A DNA stretch of 64,000 nucleotides from the NCBI RefSeq assembly GCF_014287515.2, contig NZ_CP092473.1:2879001-2943000 (forward strand), in the 5' to 3' direction. Origin of the DNA: Roseburia rectibacter (GTDB lineage: Bacteria > Bacillota > Clostridia > Lachnospirales > Lachnospiraceae). The position numbers and the translations under genes were made by a program. The notes below the pieces were generated by a model. It was not told where the DNA came from, ran no database searches, and worked only from the letters and a program-made list of their open reading frames with translations. Shown here in pieces: positions 53,371 through 62,613 of the stretch; position 1 is the first letter of the stretch; each line of letters opens with the position of its first letter.

Positions 53371-54015
53371 TCAGTGAATCTCTCCACCTGTCGTCTTCAC
53401 ATCCTCCTCATTCTCAATGATCGCCCGGATTCCATACTCTAATGCCTCCTCTATCATCTCAGCCGACATACTTGGTGTTCCTTCCGGAAGATCGAGTGTC
53501 TGCTCCGGCAGATACGGGACATGTACAAACCCGCCTCTCATATGCGGATATTCTTTGTCGATCATATAAAGGACACGATACATGATGTCATTGCAGACGA
53601 AAGTTCCCGCTGTGTAGGAAACCCGCGCCGGTATTTTGGCTTCTTTTATATACTGCACCATGCACTTTACCGGGATAGAAGCAAAGTATGCATTCTCTCC
53701 ATCCTCTTTGATCGGTTCATCTGACGGCTGCTTTCCCTCATTATCCGGTATGCGTGCTTCCATCAGATTAATGGCAACTTTCTCGACTGTGATCCCGGAT
53801 CTTCCACCAGCCTGTCCCACACATAGCACAGCATCTGGATGATGTTTTTCCACAGCAGTCCTTATGACTTCCTCATCTTTTCCAAACACAGTCGGGATCT
53901 CCATTTTGATCACCTCTGCTCCTTCTATCCTATCCGGGAGCAGTTTTACCGCCTCGTATGCAGGATTGATCGATGCTCCGCCAAACGGATCAAACCCTGT
54001 CACTAATATTTTCAT
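53371..54015 (-). CDS. pcp: Pyroglutamyl-peptidase I
   Basis: 214 residues, the normal length. Family C15 motifs: LVTGFDPFGGASINPAYEAV at the start, GRSGITVEKVAINLMEARIPDN with the catalytic Glu (about residue 80), AGTFVCNDIMY with catalytic Cys (about 142) and GGFVHVPYLPEQ with catalytic His (about 166). It removes N-terminal pyroglutamate from peptides in the cytoplasm. Followed 22 bp upstream by the hypothetical gene 54038-54484 on the same strand. Confidence 0.95.
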   Translation of the reverse strand: MKILVTGFDPFGGASINPAYEAVKLLPDRIEGAEVIKMEIPTVFGKDEEVIRTAVEKHHPDAVLCVGQAGGRSGITVEKVAINLMEARIPDNEGKQPSDEPIKEDGENAYFASIPVKCMVQYIKEAKIPARVSYTAGTFVCNDIMYRVLYMIDKEYPHMRGGFVHVPYLPEQTLDLPEGTPSMSAEMIEEALEYGIRAIIENEEDVKTTGGEIH

Positions 54016-54037
54016 CGGAATACTCCTTTATCTCCAG

Positions 54038-54484
54038 TTATTTGTTCAGAAAACGATCCCACTCTTCCGTATCCCCGGAACCACTGACGCGCAGTAAAAA
54101 TGTATGATCCTCCGTATCAACAGAAATGATATAACATCCTTTTTCCTGTTCAACAGAATATACTTCACAGCCCTCTAACTCTTTGAATTTATCAGCATAA
54201 TTTTCCGGCAGGATCACGACATCCTCATTTTTCTTTTTTAAGTTACCGTTCGCATCGTAGACTTTATATCCTTCCTCCACAAATGCCTCAATTACCGGAT
54301 CACTGATCTTTAAGACAAGCTCATTTGCACGCATCTCCCTGATATCACGGTTACAGGAATTCTCCGGCAGAATCGTCACATTATCAAATACAATCTCAAA
54401 CATCCCGCTTACAGCACAGATCTGTGCGATATATGCCTCCTTAAAATTAAAGTTCCTCAGTTCATTTATTGTATGGTACTTCAT
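54038..54484 (-). CDS. Hypothetical protein upstream of pcp
   Basis: 148 residues from ATG 54484 (GAGGAGG site); the open frame to 54529 lacks a site. No signal peptide or membrane segment. Sequence is mixed alpha/beta (AYIAQICAVSGMFEIVFDNV, EAFVEEGYKVYDANGNLKKK, CYIISVDTEDHTFLLRVSGS). I do not recognise the family. Gene spacing of 22 bp to pcp suggests co-transcription. Confidence 0.7.
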   Translation of the reverse strand: MKYHTINELRNFNFKEAYIAQICAVSGMFEIVFDNVTILPENSCNRDIREMRANELVLKISDPVIEAFVEEGYKVYDANGNLKKKNEDVVILPENYADKFKELEGCEVYSVEQEKGCYIISVDTEDHTFLLRVSGSGDTEEWDRFLNK

Positions 54485-54758
54485 GGTAATCCTCCTCATT
54501 CTGCATATATGCTTTCGTCCGCAATGCACGTCCGAAAAATCAGAGATTTTCCGGACTGACGGGCATTCGCCTTATCACATGAGAACAAAACAACAAAGTG
54601 TCTGCGAGCAGCCATTTTTTGTTTTACCCTCATGTGGCACTGCTCATTGCTTACGCACATTATACCATCTTCTATTTCGTTTTGACAATTTGAAAAAAAT
54701 AACGTACAATTCTTTCGGTCAGATTTATTTATCATGATTATTTTACGGAGATGAATCT

Positions 54759-55559
54759 ATGAAAAAAATCGCTTTTTTTGATATTGACGGAACCTTAACT
54801 TCGGAGATTGACGGTTCACTGCCTGAAAGTGTAATTCATGCAATAAGACGTGCACGCACCTTCGGTCATCTGATGTTTATCAATACTGGCCGGTGCTTTC
54901 AGAATGTAGAACCGCGTTTCAGACGGATCGGCTTTGACGGTTATGTCTGCGGATGCGGCACGAACATTTTCTGCTCCGGCACGGAAGCACTGCACGTTGC
55001 CCAGACGCACAGCATTACCATGCAGCTTTTAGAAGCAGCGCGAAAAACAAATGTGGATATCCTTTTCGAATCCAGAAAAGAAGTAGCATTCGATAAAAGC
55101 AGACCCCTTACACACCCGGATGCCATACGCCAGTATGAAGCATTCGTAAGCCGCGATTATGATATGCCGGAAAATTTAGAAAACCCGAACTTCTTCTGCG
55201 ATAAATTTGTGATCTGGTATCAGACTCCCGATCAGTTAGCAGAATTTCGCAAAGTCAGTGATCCTTATTTTACCTGCATCGACCGCGGCGGTACTTTCCG
55301 CGAATTTGTCCCGACCGGCTACAGTAAGGCAACCGGCATACAGTATGTGCTCAACTATTATCATTTAGATCTTAACGCCGCCTATGCGATCGGCGACAGC
55401 AACAACGATCTGCCGATGCTCTCCTATGTACCAAACAGCGTTGCCATGGGAAATGCTTCCCCGGCTTCCCTGTTTGATCAGGTATCATTTGTAACCAAAC
55501 GCGCAAGCGAAAATGGTATTGCTTACGCCTTAGAGCAGCTTGGATTTTTTGAACAATAG
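54759..55559 (+). CDS. HAD-superfamily Cof-type phosphatase
   Basis: 266 residues. HAD motif I is FFDIDGTLTSE (Asp8 nucleophile, Asp10 acid), motif II INTGR (about 43-47), motif III Lys near 190 (TGYSKATGI) and motif IV GDSNNDLPML (about 211-220); a type IIB cap lies between. Such enzymes dephosphorylate sugar phosphates or flavin precursors in the cytoplasm; substrate not readable. It stands alone on the plus strand, convergent with hcp (7 bp between the stops). Confidence 0.92.
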   Translation: MKKIAFFDIDGTLTSEIDGSLPESVIHAIRRARTFGHLMFINTGRCFQNVEPRFRRIGFDGYVCGCGTNIFCSGTEALHVAQTHSITMQLLEAARKTNVDILFESRKEVAFDKSRPLTHPDAIRQYEAFVSRDYDMPENLENPNFFCDKFVIWYQTPDQLAEFRKVSDPYFTCIDRGGTFREFVPTGYSKATGIQYVLNYYHLDLNAAYAIGDSNNDLPMLSYVPNSVAMGNASPASLFDQVSFVTKRASENGIAYALEQLGFFEQ

Positions 55560-55566
55560 TATGTTT

Positions 55567-57243
55567 TTATGCGATATTTTGTTTCAGACAGGTCTTAATG
55601 TCATCACTGGCATTACTGATCTGCCTTAAATGGAATGTGTCTGTCAGATACTGCAGTACATTCGGGCTTAAAAATGCTGGCAATGTCGGTCCAAGATAGA
55701 TATCGTGGACACCAAGACTCAAAAGTGCCAAAAGATCTGCCACCGCTTTCTGTTCATACCACGAAACGATCATGGAAAGTGGAAGACCATTGACATCCGT
55801 TTCAAATGCGTCTGCAAGTGCCGTCGCAATTTTAACTGCTGAATATACATCATTGCATTGTCCGACATCTAAAAGTCTCGGCAATCCTGCCACCTCCCCA
55901 AAGTCCAGCTTGTTAAACCTGTATTTTCCACAGGCAAGTGTTAAGATCACACAGTCTTTCGGCACCATCTGGGCAAATTCCGTATAATAATTTCTACCCG
56001 GTCTGGCACCATCGCAGCCTCCGATCAGGAAAAAGTGCCGGATCTGTCCACTCTTTACCGCTTCCACAATTTTATCTGCCTGACTTAATGTTGCAGCATG
56101 CCCAAAACCGACCAATATCTCCTGTTTTTCCTGGTCTTCTTTAAATCCTCCAAGCTCTAACGCCTGCTTTATGATCTCACTGAAATCTTTTTCCCCTTTT
56201 TCATTTTTTCCAATATGCTTTACACCTTCCCAGCCGACCACGTTTGTGCTGTAAATACGGTCTTTATAACTTTCTCTTGGACGCATCAGACAGTTTGTAG
56301 TCATCAGGATACAGCCCGGAATATTGTCAAACTGCTTCTGCTGATCCTGCCATGCACCTCCAAAATTACCAGCCAGATGCGGATACTTTTTCAACCCTTC
56401 ATAGCCGTGACATGGCAGCATCTCACCATGTGTATAAATATTGATACCCTTGTCTTTTGTCTGCTCTAACAACATCTCTAAATCCTTTAGATCATGTCCG
56501 GAAACGATAATAAATGGACCTTTTTTGATCGTTACATCCACTTTGTGCGGATACGGATTCCCATAAATTTCCGTATTTGCCTCATCGAGTTTTTTCATAA
56601 CCGCAAGTGCCATTTCCCCGGTACGCATTGTCATACGGATCAATTCTTCCACCGTCAGACTGTCATCTGTGGTCGCCTCAAGCCCTAACAGATAAAAATC
56701 ATCCACCTCATCGCTGTAATATCCAAGTTCTCTCGCCTGATGTCCGTACGCGCTGATACCTTTTAACCCATAAATGATCGTCTGGCGCAGGGAACGGATA
56801 TCCGGATCTAACGTGTTATCATACATAATTCCTGCAAGAGGTGCATCGCGCAGCATATCACTTTTACTCTCTGGAAGATCATAGGCTGCATGCGCGGTCG
56901 GATTACTGCTTTTTCCTGCCATTTCCCTGACCTGCTCTTTGATTCTCTGTGATTCACGCAATAATTCCAAATGTGCATCCACATCAAAATTCACATTTGT
57001 GAGTGTTGTAAACAGCACATTTTCAATAAAACTTACCACCGTTTTATCCATATGTGCACCGTTTTCCATCAGCACTTTTCCATAACAGCTGATCCCCTTT
57101 ACCTGAAAGATCAAAAGATCCTGCAGATTTGCGATCTCCGGTGTCTTTCCACAAACGCCGAGTTTTGTACAGCCCTTTCCATTCGCCGTCTGCTCACACT
57201 GATAACAGAACATCTCATAGTTCAAATCCATGTTATTTCCCAT
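55567..57243 (-). CDS. hcp: Hydroxylamine reductase / hybrid-cluster protein
   Basis: 558 residues, start ATG 57243 with GAGGATAAAAT. The N-terminal Cys motif MFCYQCEQTANGKGCTKLGVCGKTPE ligates the cubane [4Fe-4S] cluster of class I/II Hcp. Ligands of the hybrid Fe-S-O cluster are seen in VSGHDLKDLEML, MLPCHGYE, GCILMTTNCLM and FFLIGGCDGARPGRNY. Hcp reduces hydroxylamine and nitric oxide and acts as a nitrosative-stress enzyme. A small conserved gene lies 19 bp upstream and is probably co-transcribed. Confidence 0.95.
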   Translation of the reverse strand: MGNNMDLNYEMFCYQCEQTANGKGCTKLGVCGKTPEIANLQDLLIFQVKGISCYGKVLMENGAHMDKTVVSFIENVLFTTLTNVNFDVDAHLELLRESQRIKEQVREMAGKSSNPTAHAAYDLPESKSDMLRDAPLAGIMYDNTLDPDIRSLRQTIIYGLKGISAYGHQARELGYYSDEVDDFYLLGLEATTDDSLTVEELIRMTMRTGEMALAVMKKLDEANTEIYGNPYPHKVDVTIKKGPFIIVSGHDLKDLEMLLEQTKDKGINIYTHGEMLPCHGYEGLKKYPHLAGNFGGAWQDQQKQFDNIPGCILMTTNCLMRPRESYKDRIYSTNVVGWEGVKHIGKNEKGEKDFSEIIKQALELGGFKEDQEKQEILVGFGHAATLSQADKIVEAVKSGQIRHFFLIGGCDGARPGRNYYTEFAQMVPKDCVILTLACGKYRFNKLDFGEVAGLPRLLDVGQCNDVYSAVKIATALADAFETDVNGLPLSMIVSWYEQKAVADLLALLSLGVHDIYLGPTLPAFLSPNVLQYLTDTFHLRQISNASDDIKTCLKQNIA

Positions 57244-57262
57244 ATTTTATCCTCATATCTTT

Positions 57263-57451
57263 CTAAAAAAATTCCATATCCGCAATATTTTTTACAATCT
57301 TGTCCATCTGCTCTTTTGTCTGTACACTTCTCGCTGCATCAATAACCTGTCTTTTTTCATCTTCCGTCATCATGGAAAACTGTCCTAATGCCTTCTCATT
57401 CATCGCCAGTCCAAACCCAAGTCCTACCGGTAAACCATCTTCTTTAATCAT
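57263..57451 (-). CDS. Small conserved protein upstream of hcp
   Basis: 62 residues: DGLPVGLGFGLAMNEKALGQ FSMMTEDEKRQVIDAARSVQ then a helical tail ending DMEFF. No Cys, signal or membrane segment. Proteins of this type, with a GLGxALAxNExAxxxF start, occur in many Clostridia without a name, as far as I recall. Start ATG 57451 has AGGGATAT. It is separated from the upstream gene by a terminator at 57487-57519, so it heads the hcp transcript. Confidence 0.7.
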   Translation of the reverse strand: MIKEDGLPVGLGFGLAMNEKALGQFSMMTEDEKRQVIDAARSVQTKEQMDKIVKNIADMEFF

Positions 57452-57486
57452 ATATCCCTGTTTTCCTCCCGATTTTTTTCACAAAA

Positions 57487-57519
57487 AAAGTAAATGCTCC
57501 AAATATGAACATTTACTTT
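57487..57519 (-). terminator. Terminator after glycerol-1-phosphate dehydrogenase gene
   Basis: AAAGTAAATG (57487-57496) pairs with CATTTACTTT (57510-57519) with A/T tracts on both sides, 43 bp past the stop of 57562-58620. Confidence 0.75.
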
Positions 57520-57561
57520 CTCTTTTGTATTTTTATTAAGTTTTCCCGGTTATTGCCGGTT

Positions 57562-58620
57562 TTATACAAGTACTCTGCTTAAAACTTCATCCTCACGCAC
57601 CAGTTTCTTTGCCGCCTCCCGGTAACTCTCCTCATGCAGATAAGTGTGACGGAACGGTTTGATGGACGGTGCCATATCGATTGCCCGGATGAAATCATCA
57701 CGTTTCATCTGAAGTGTCGCTGCGTAATCAAAAAATCCGGTTTCCCTAAGAACCGTCTCAACACGCACATAACGGTGATCCTGCACTTTACTCATGATAT
57801 AGGTCGCAATGCCAACCTGGATTCCATGTAACTGCGGTATCTCTAATATTTTATCTAATGCATGTGAGATCAGATGCTCGCTTCCGCTCGTCGGTGCACT
57901 GCTTCCTGCGATCTCATTGGCGATCCCGCTCATGGCAAGTGAATCGACCAGCTCTTTTAAGAACAGTTCATCTTTAATGCTCTCATACGGCGTCCGCACA
58001 AAACTGTTGACCGCCTTTTTTGCGATCATCACCGCAAAATCATTTACCTCACTGTAACCACACTTTTCCTCATAGATCCAGTCATAAATAGCTGTGATCT
58101 TTGAGAGCATATCACCGATCCCGGAATAAATAAACTTCTCCGGTGCAGTCCGTATGATCTGTGTATCCACGATAATGCCATAAGCAAGCCTTGCCGGAAC
58201 GGAAGTCCGCTTTCCATGGACAAGAAGTGATGCGCTTGCACTGGAAAATCCATCACTTGAACTTGAAGTCGGTACACTGATAAATGGAATATTCCGTAAA
58301 AAAGCTGCATACTTTCCGGCATCGATGACCTTTCCTCCGCCGATGGAAATGACTGCCTGTGTCTTGTTTGGCATGGCAAATGCCAGCGTTATGATATCAT
58401 CAATATCTACCGTATCTAACTCACTATATTCTAAAACCCTGATCTCCTCCTGTTTCAGGGAAGCCATCACGTCTGTACCAAACAGATCGATCAGACCATT
58501 TCCAAAAAAGATGACGACCTGTTCGATTCCTTCTTTCTTTAAATAACTTCCAATCCTTGCTAAAGCACCTTTTCCTACTTTTAAAATTGACGGTATTGAA
58601 ATACCTTTTCCTGCCTGCAT
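57562..58620 (-). CDS. egsA: sn-Glycerol-1-phosphate dehydrogenase (EgsA/AraM family)
   Basis: 352 residues, start ATG 58620 with AAGGAG. Iron/zinc-dehydrogenase fold. The dinucleotide site is SIGGGKVIDAGKYAA (about 92-106), with VPTSSSSDGFSS (about 116-127) and the metal ligands in GSEHLISHALD and LHGIQVGIATYI. This family makes glycerol-1-phosphate from DHAP (AraM in Bacillus, for heptaprenylglyceryl lipids). A role in lipid or glycan decoration is inferred. It is 55 bp after the sensor kinase gene. Confidence 0.82.
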   Translation of the reverse strand: MQAGKGISIPSILKVGKGALARIGSYLKKEGIEQVVIFFGNGLIDLFGTDVMASLKQEEIRVLEYSELDTVDIDDIITLAFAMPNKTQAVISIGGGKVIDAGKYAAFLRNIPFISVPTSSSSDGFSSASASLLVHGKRTSVPARLAYGIIVDTQIIRTAPEKFIYSGIGDMLSKITAIYDWIYEEKCGYSEVNDFAVMIAKKAVNSFVRTPYESIKDELFLKELVDSLAMSGIANEIAGSSAPTSGSEHLISHALDKILEIPQLHGIQVGIATYIMSKVQDHRYVRVETVLRETGFFDYAATLQMKRDDFIRAIDMAPSIKPFRHTYLHEESYREAAKKLVREDEVLSRVLV

Positions 58621-58675
58621 TCTGCCTCTCCTTTTTCAATTTCCTGTATCTCTTAATTATTTTAACCAATAAATC

Positions 58676-61600
58676 TCAGTCCAATACGGATGCAAGTGTT
58701 TCCTTTAGCAGACTGACATTGACCGGCTTCGACAGGTGACCATTCATACCACTTGCGATTGAACGTTTTACGTCCTCGTCAAATGCATTTGCACTCATTG
58801 CAATGATCGGAAGTGTTTTTAAGTCTTCCCTGTCAATCTGCCTGATCGTGCGTGTTGCCTCTAGTCCATCCATTTCAGGCATCATAATATCCATCAGAAT
58901 CAGATCATAATATCCTGGCGGTGTAGTGCGCACACCTTCCACTGCCTCTTTACCATTATATGCTTCCTCCACCTCAATGCCAAATGTTTCTAAAAGAGTA
59001 CGCGCGATTTCCATATTCAGTGCGTTATCCTCCACTACAAGAACCCTTTTTCCGGTGAAATTCCTGGATAGATCAGGTGTTTTCTCTTGCAGCCGGCTCT
59101 TCTCCACTGGTTTTAACTGCAGTGTAAAATAAAATGTACTGCCTTTTCCCGGTGCACTTTGTAACTGTATCTGTGAATCCATCATATGAATAAGGCGGCT
59201 GCTGATCGCAAGTCCTAAACCGGTTCCCTGTATTCTCGCATTTTCAGATGTATCTGCCTGCTCAAAGCTCTGGAAGATCAGATGCTGCTTATCTTCCGCA
59301 ATGCCGATTCCATCATCGCTGACCTCAAAATAAATCTCCGATAATTCTGCTGTCTTTTGCATTTCACGAACAGTCAGTTTCACATGACCACCCATATTGG
59401 AATATTTGACAGCATTTCCAAGCAGATTCACAAGTACCTGGTTGATCCGGAGTTCATCACAGATGAACCAGTCATTCTTTAGCTCAATATTCTGTGAAAA
59501 CCGGATGTTTTTCTCTGCAATCTTCGATTCAAGCAAAGGCTCAAGTCCCCGTATCATTTTAGCTAAATCTGCCTGTTCTGACACAAGCTTCATTTTTCCG
59601 CTTTCGATCTTTGACATATCTAAAATATCATTCAATAATCCAAGCAGATAATTAGAAGAATTTTTAATTTTGTTCAGACAGTCAATACGTCGTTTTTCTT
59701 CCTGTCCATCTCTCAGAGCGATCTCTGCCATACCGATAATTCCGTTCATCGGTGTGCGGATCTCATGAGACATTCGTGCCAGGAAATCTGATTTTGCTTT
59801 TGCTGCAAGATCATGACGCTGCAGATTGATCTTATTTTGGATAATAGATCCTATTTCATTTAAATTCTTCCGGTCTTCCTCATTATCCAGTATTTTTTGA
59901 TCAATACCCATAAACAGGATACTTCCTGCATAAGAACCATTGTCAGCCATATGATAGAGTACTCCATCCGTCCGGTCTGCAAATTTTCCCAGTGTCGGAT
60001 CCCTTAAAACTTCTTCCGTAACCGGCAGTATCTCCTGCACTTTCTTATTTTCAATAAACTGCTGGTATTCTGAACCGGAACAACGACTGACTCCATCCCA
60101 GTTCTGAAAGTTTTCTGTATCTTTCCAGTTATATAACAGGCTGTTTACCAGATATTCCCTGTTAAAACTTGCAATGACAAGATTTGCAAGATTATATTTT
60201 TCTTTTAACTTCAATGAAAGAATATCAAGTATGACTGCAAGTTCTCCTTCTCTGTCACACAGATTGATCGCTATAGAGGAAAGGTTCATCTGTTTTAACC
60301 TGCCAACGGAAGCGATCTCCCGGAATGTGGCATCTGCCTGCATACTTTTTTCATTCTCCGAAAGTTCCTGATAAATCATAATGTCATAACGACTATGCTT
60401 TGCAGCTGCTAATGCCTTTCCTGCCTGCTGTTTACTGTCTTCTTCCCGATCATCTGCCATTACACGCGTAATACCGCATTTTAAATTCAATGTAAGCAAT
60501 TTCTCATCTGTCAGTGCCGTAAAATCCTGCCGGACCTTTTCAATCATTGCTTTTACCTGTGATGTCTGCACATCAGGGAGCCATAGCAGCATCTGATCTG
60601 CACCTGCTCTTATATAGATGACATTTTTGAAATTCTGCTTACCACATTCTGTTACGAGCTCTCCGGCAAGCTGTTCTAATAAAATATCTCCAAAAATCAG
60701 TCCATACTGCTCATTCACTTTCGTGAAATGACGGATATCAATAATAGCAGTAACACCTTCCGGGCATTTTTCACGCGCTGTTCTCATTGCTTCCAGACCA
60801 TATTCCAGACGGTAAAATAATGTGACCGGATCTAAAAGCTGTTTCTTTCTCTGTTCTTCTTCAAGAAGTTTTCTCTTTTGTATGTTGTGAATACAGCCAA
60901 CTACACGCTCTGACTCCCCTGCTTCGTCCAGCATAACACTTCCGGACAGATTTACCCAGGTATAATCGTCTCTCGCCCTGTAACGCATCCGAAAATCAAT
61001 ATTGAGCTCATTTTTTGCATTGAGAACATGATACACAACACGTTCCCTGTCCTCCGGATAAATATATCCGTTATCTACCCACTCCGGATGTTTCACACAA
61101 TCCCAGATACCATCAAAATTACCGCTGTTTACAACTTCTAATATTTTTTCTTTCTTACGATACGTGAAAAATATATCCTGTGAACTCTCAACTGCGATCC
61201 GGTATCTTTCTTTTTCTTCCAGAAGCTGTGTTTCCGTCTGCATCTGTTCATCGGTCAGATTTTCGATCACTCCATGTAATTCGTCAATTTCAAGAATATT
61301 TGAATTTTTAAAATCACGAATCCCGGTAACTCCGCCACGTACACTTTCCATCAGACGGTATACCGGCTTTGTAACATAACGGATCAGACAGTATACTAAA
61401 ACTGCTGCAAACAGTGCACCGCTTATGATTGCCGTGATCATTTTAATATAGACTTTTCTTCCGATCCCATAAATAGAATCTTCTGTGACAAATCCACACA
61501 ATACCCAGTCAGCATCATCATACGGCACATTATTACTGTAAAGTGATAACGGCTTTGTTACCACATAAATATCCTGTTTTCCCATCTGTGCCCCGGTGAT

Positions 61601-62569
61601 TTTGCACAATTCATCTCCTGCATCTGCCTTAAATTCCAATGCATGATTATCTCTATATACAATATCATACAAAGCACCTTTTCCAACAACACTCTCATAT
61701 TTTCCTTCTGCATTCTGGATCATAAGCGCATATCCGGCATTTAAATCACCATCCAGATCCCTGACAGAGAAATAATTCGAAAGATAGTTAAGACTGATCT
61801 CTACTCCTACCACCCCATAAACCGTTCCTTCATATAACAGCGGTACTGAATAAGTGATCATCTGATGGCCGTCCATATAATGATCTTCCAAAATAAATGT
61901 CTTTGCCCAGTATCCTAAATCCCTCATATTCACTTTGGTATTCCGGACTGCCTGCATATAAGGCCTGTAAAAAAAATTATCCGCATCACGGTTTCCATTT
62001 CCTGTAAAATGAAAATCTGTACTCCATGCACTGTCTAAAGAAATGGACAGATTATGGGACAACCTTTTATTTCCACGCTCCAATAAAAGGTCTGCATTGG
62101 ACTCCGTTTTTGCCTGCGGATCAGAATCCCTCACAAAAAAGCCTCTGTATTCTGCTTCCTCATTCATGGGACTGTCATTTGCAAGAATCAGGAAAATACC
62201 GGAAGTCATATTATATTGGAGTTCATCTACCATGTCAGGAAATACTGTTTCTAAATACTGTTCCTGAATCTCTTTTGATTTCAGAAACTGCCCGACATCC
62301 GCATGATTATCATCAAGTACCTGTGACAGATCACTGTTTAATTCATCACTTTTCTTATAAACAGAGCGCCACTTCTCCACCATATCATTTTCAAGAACCA
62401 CCTGTCTGTTCTCTACAATATGGTTTACAACACGTATATTATTCTCCTCCAGATTCGACTTTATCCCGCTGAAAACCAATGTAAGGAACGGCACGATCCC
62501 CTCAATCAGAACAATTCCCAGAATCGGTATCAAAAATATTTTTAATAAAGTCTTTTTCTTTTTCCCCAT
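58676..62569 (-). CDS. Hybrid sensor histidine kinase with Cache, PAS, degenerate GGDEF, GAF-like and receiver domains
   Basis: 1297 residues from ATG 62569 (AAGGATTGC). TM1 about 8-32, an extracellular Cache-type sensor (about 33-370), TM2 about 376-398. Then a PAS domain (about 460-570) and a GGDEF-like domain (about 595-725) whose GGDEF loop reads AGADQ, so cyclase activity is unlikely. A GAF-like block follows (about 740-900). The kinase has His935 in MSHEIRTPMNG and an ATPase with NLLGNAVKYS and DDGIGI; the receiver has Asp1227 in LILMDIMMPEMDG. It is encoded 44 bp after a solute-binding protein gene, which may supply its ligand signal. Confidence 0.88.
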   Translation of the reverse strand: MGKKKKTLLKIFLIPILGIVLIEGIVPFLTLVFSGIKSNLEENNIRVVNHIVENRQVVLENDMVEKWRSVYKKSDELNSDLSQVLDDNHADVGQFLKSKEIQEQYLETVFPDMVDELQYNMTSGIFLILANDSPMNEEAEYRGFFVRDSDPQAKTESNADLLLERGNKRLSHNLSISLDSAWSTDFHFTGNGNRDADNFFYRPYMQAVRNTKVNMRDLGYWAKTFILEDHYMDGHQMITYSVPLLYEGTVYGVVGVEISLNYLSNYFSVRDLDGDLNAGYALMIQNAEGKYESVVGKGALYDIVYRDNHALEFKADAGDELCKITGAQMGKQDIYVVTKPLSLYSNNVPYDDADWVLCGFVTEDSIYGIGRKVYIKMITAIISGALFAAVLVYCLIRYVTKPVYRLMESVRGGVTGIRDFKNSNILEIDELHGVIENLTDEQMQTETQLLEEKERYRIAVESSQDIFFTYRKKEKILEVVNSGNFDGIWDCVKHPEWVDNGYIYPEDRERVVYHVLNAKNELNIDFRMRYRARDDYTWVNLSGSVMLDEAGESERVVGCIHNIQKRKLLEEEQRKKQLLDPVTLFYRLEYGLEAMRTAREKCPEGVTAIIDIRHFTKVNEQYGLIFGDILLEQLAGELVTECGKQNFKNVIYIRAGADQMLLWLPDVQTSQVKAMIEKVRQDFTALTDEKLLTLNLKCGITRVMADDREEDSKQQAGKALAAAKHSRYDIMIYQELSENEKSMQADATFREIASVGRLKQMNLSSIAINLCDREGELAVILDILSLKLKEKYNLANLVIASFNREYLVNSLLYNWKDTENFQNWDGVSRCSGSEYQQFIENKKVQEILPVTEEVLRDPTLGKFADRTDGVLYHMADNGSYAGSILFMGIDQKILDNEEDRKNLNEIGSIIQNKINLQRHDLAAKAKSDFLARMSHEIRTPMNGIIGMAEIALRDGQEEKRRIDCLNKIKNSSNYLLGLLNDILDMSKIESGKMKLVSEQADLAKMIRGLEPLLESKIAEKNIRFSQNIELKNDWFICDELRINQVLVNLLGNAVKYSNMGGHVKLTVREMQKTAELSEIYFEVSDDGIGIAEDKQHLIFQSFEQADTSENARIQGTGLGLAISSRLIHMMDSQIQLQSAPGKGSTFYFTLQLKPVEKSRLQEKTPDLSRNFTGKRVLVVEDNALNMEIARTLLETFGIEVEEAYNGKEAVEGVRTTPPGYYDLILMDIMMPEMDGLEATRTIRQIDREDLKTLPIIAMSANAFDEDVKRSIASGMNGHLSKPVNVSLLKETLASVLD

Positions 62570-62613
62570 GCAATCCTTACCTGTCCGTCTCATTTGCTCA
62601 GTTTATTTCCACA

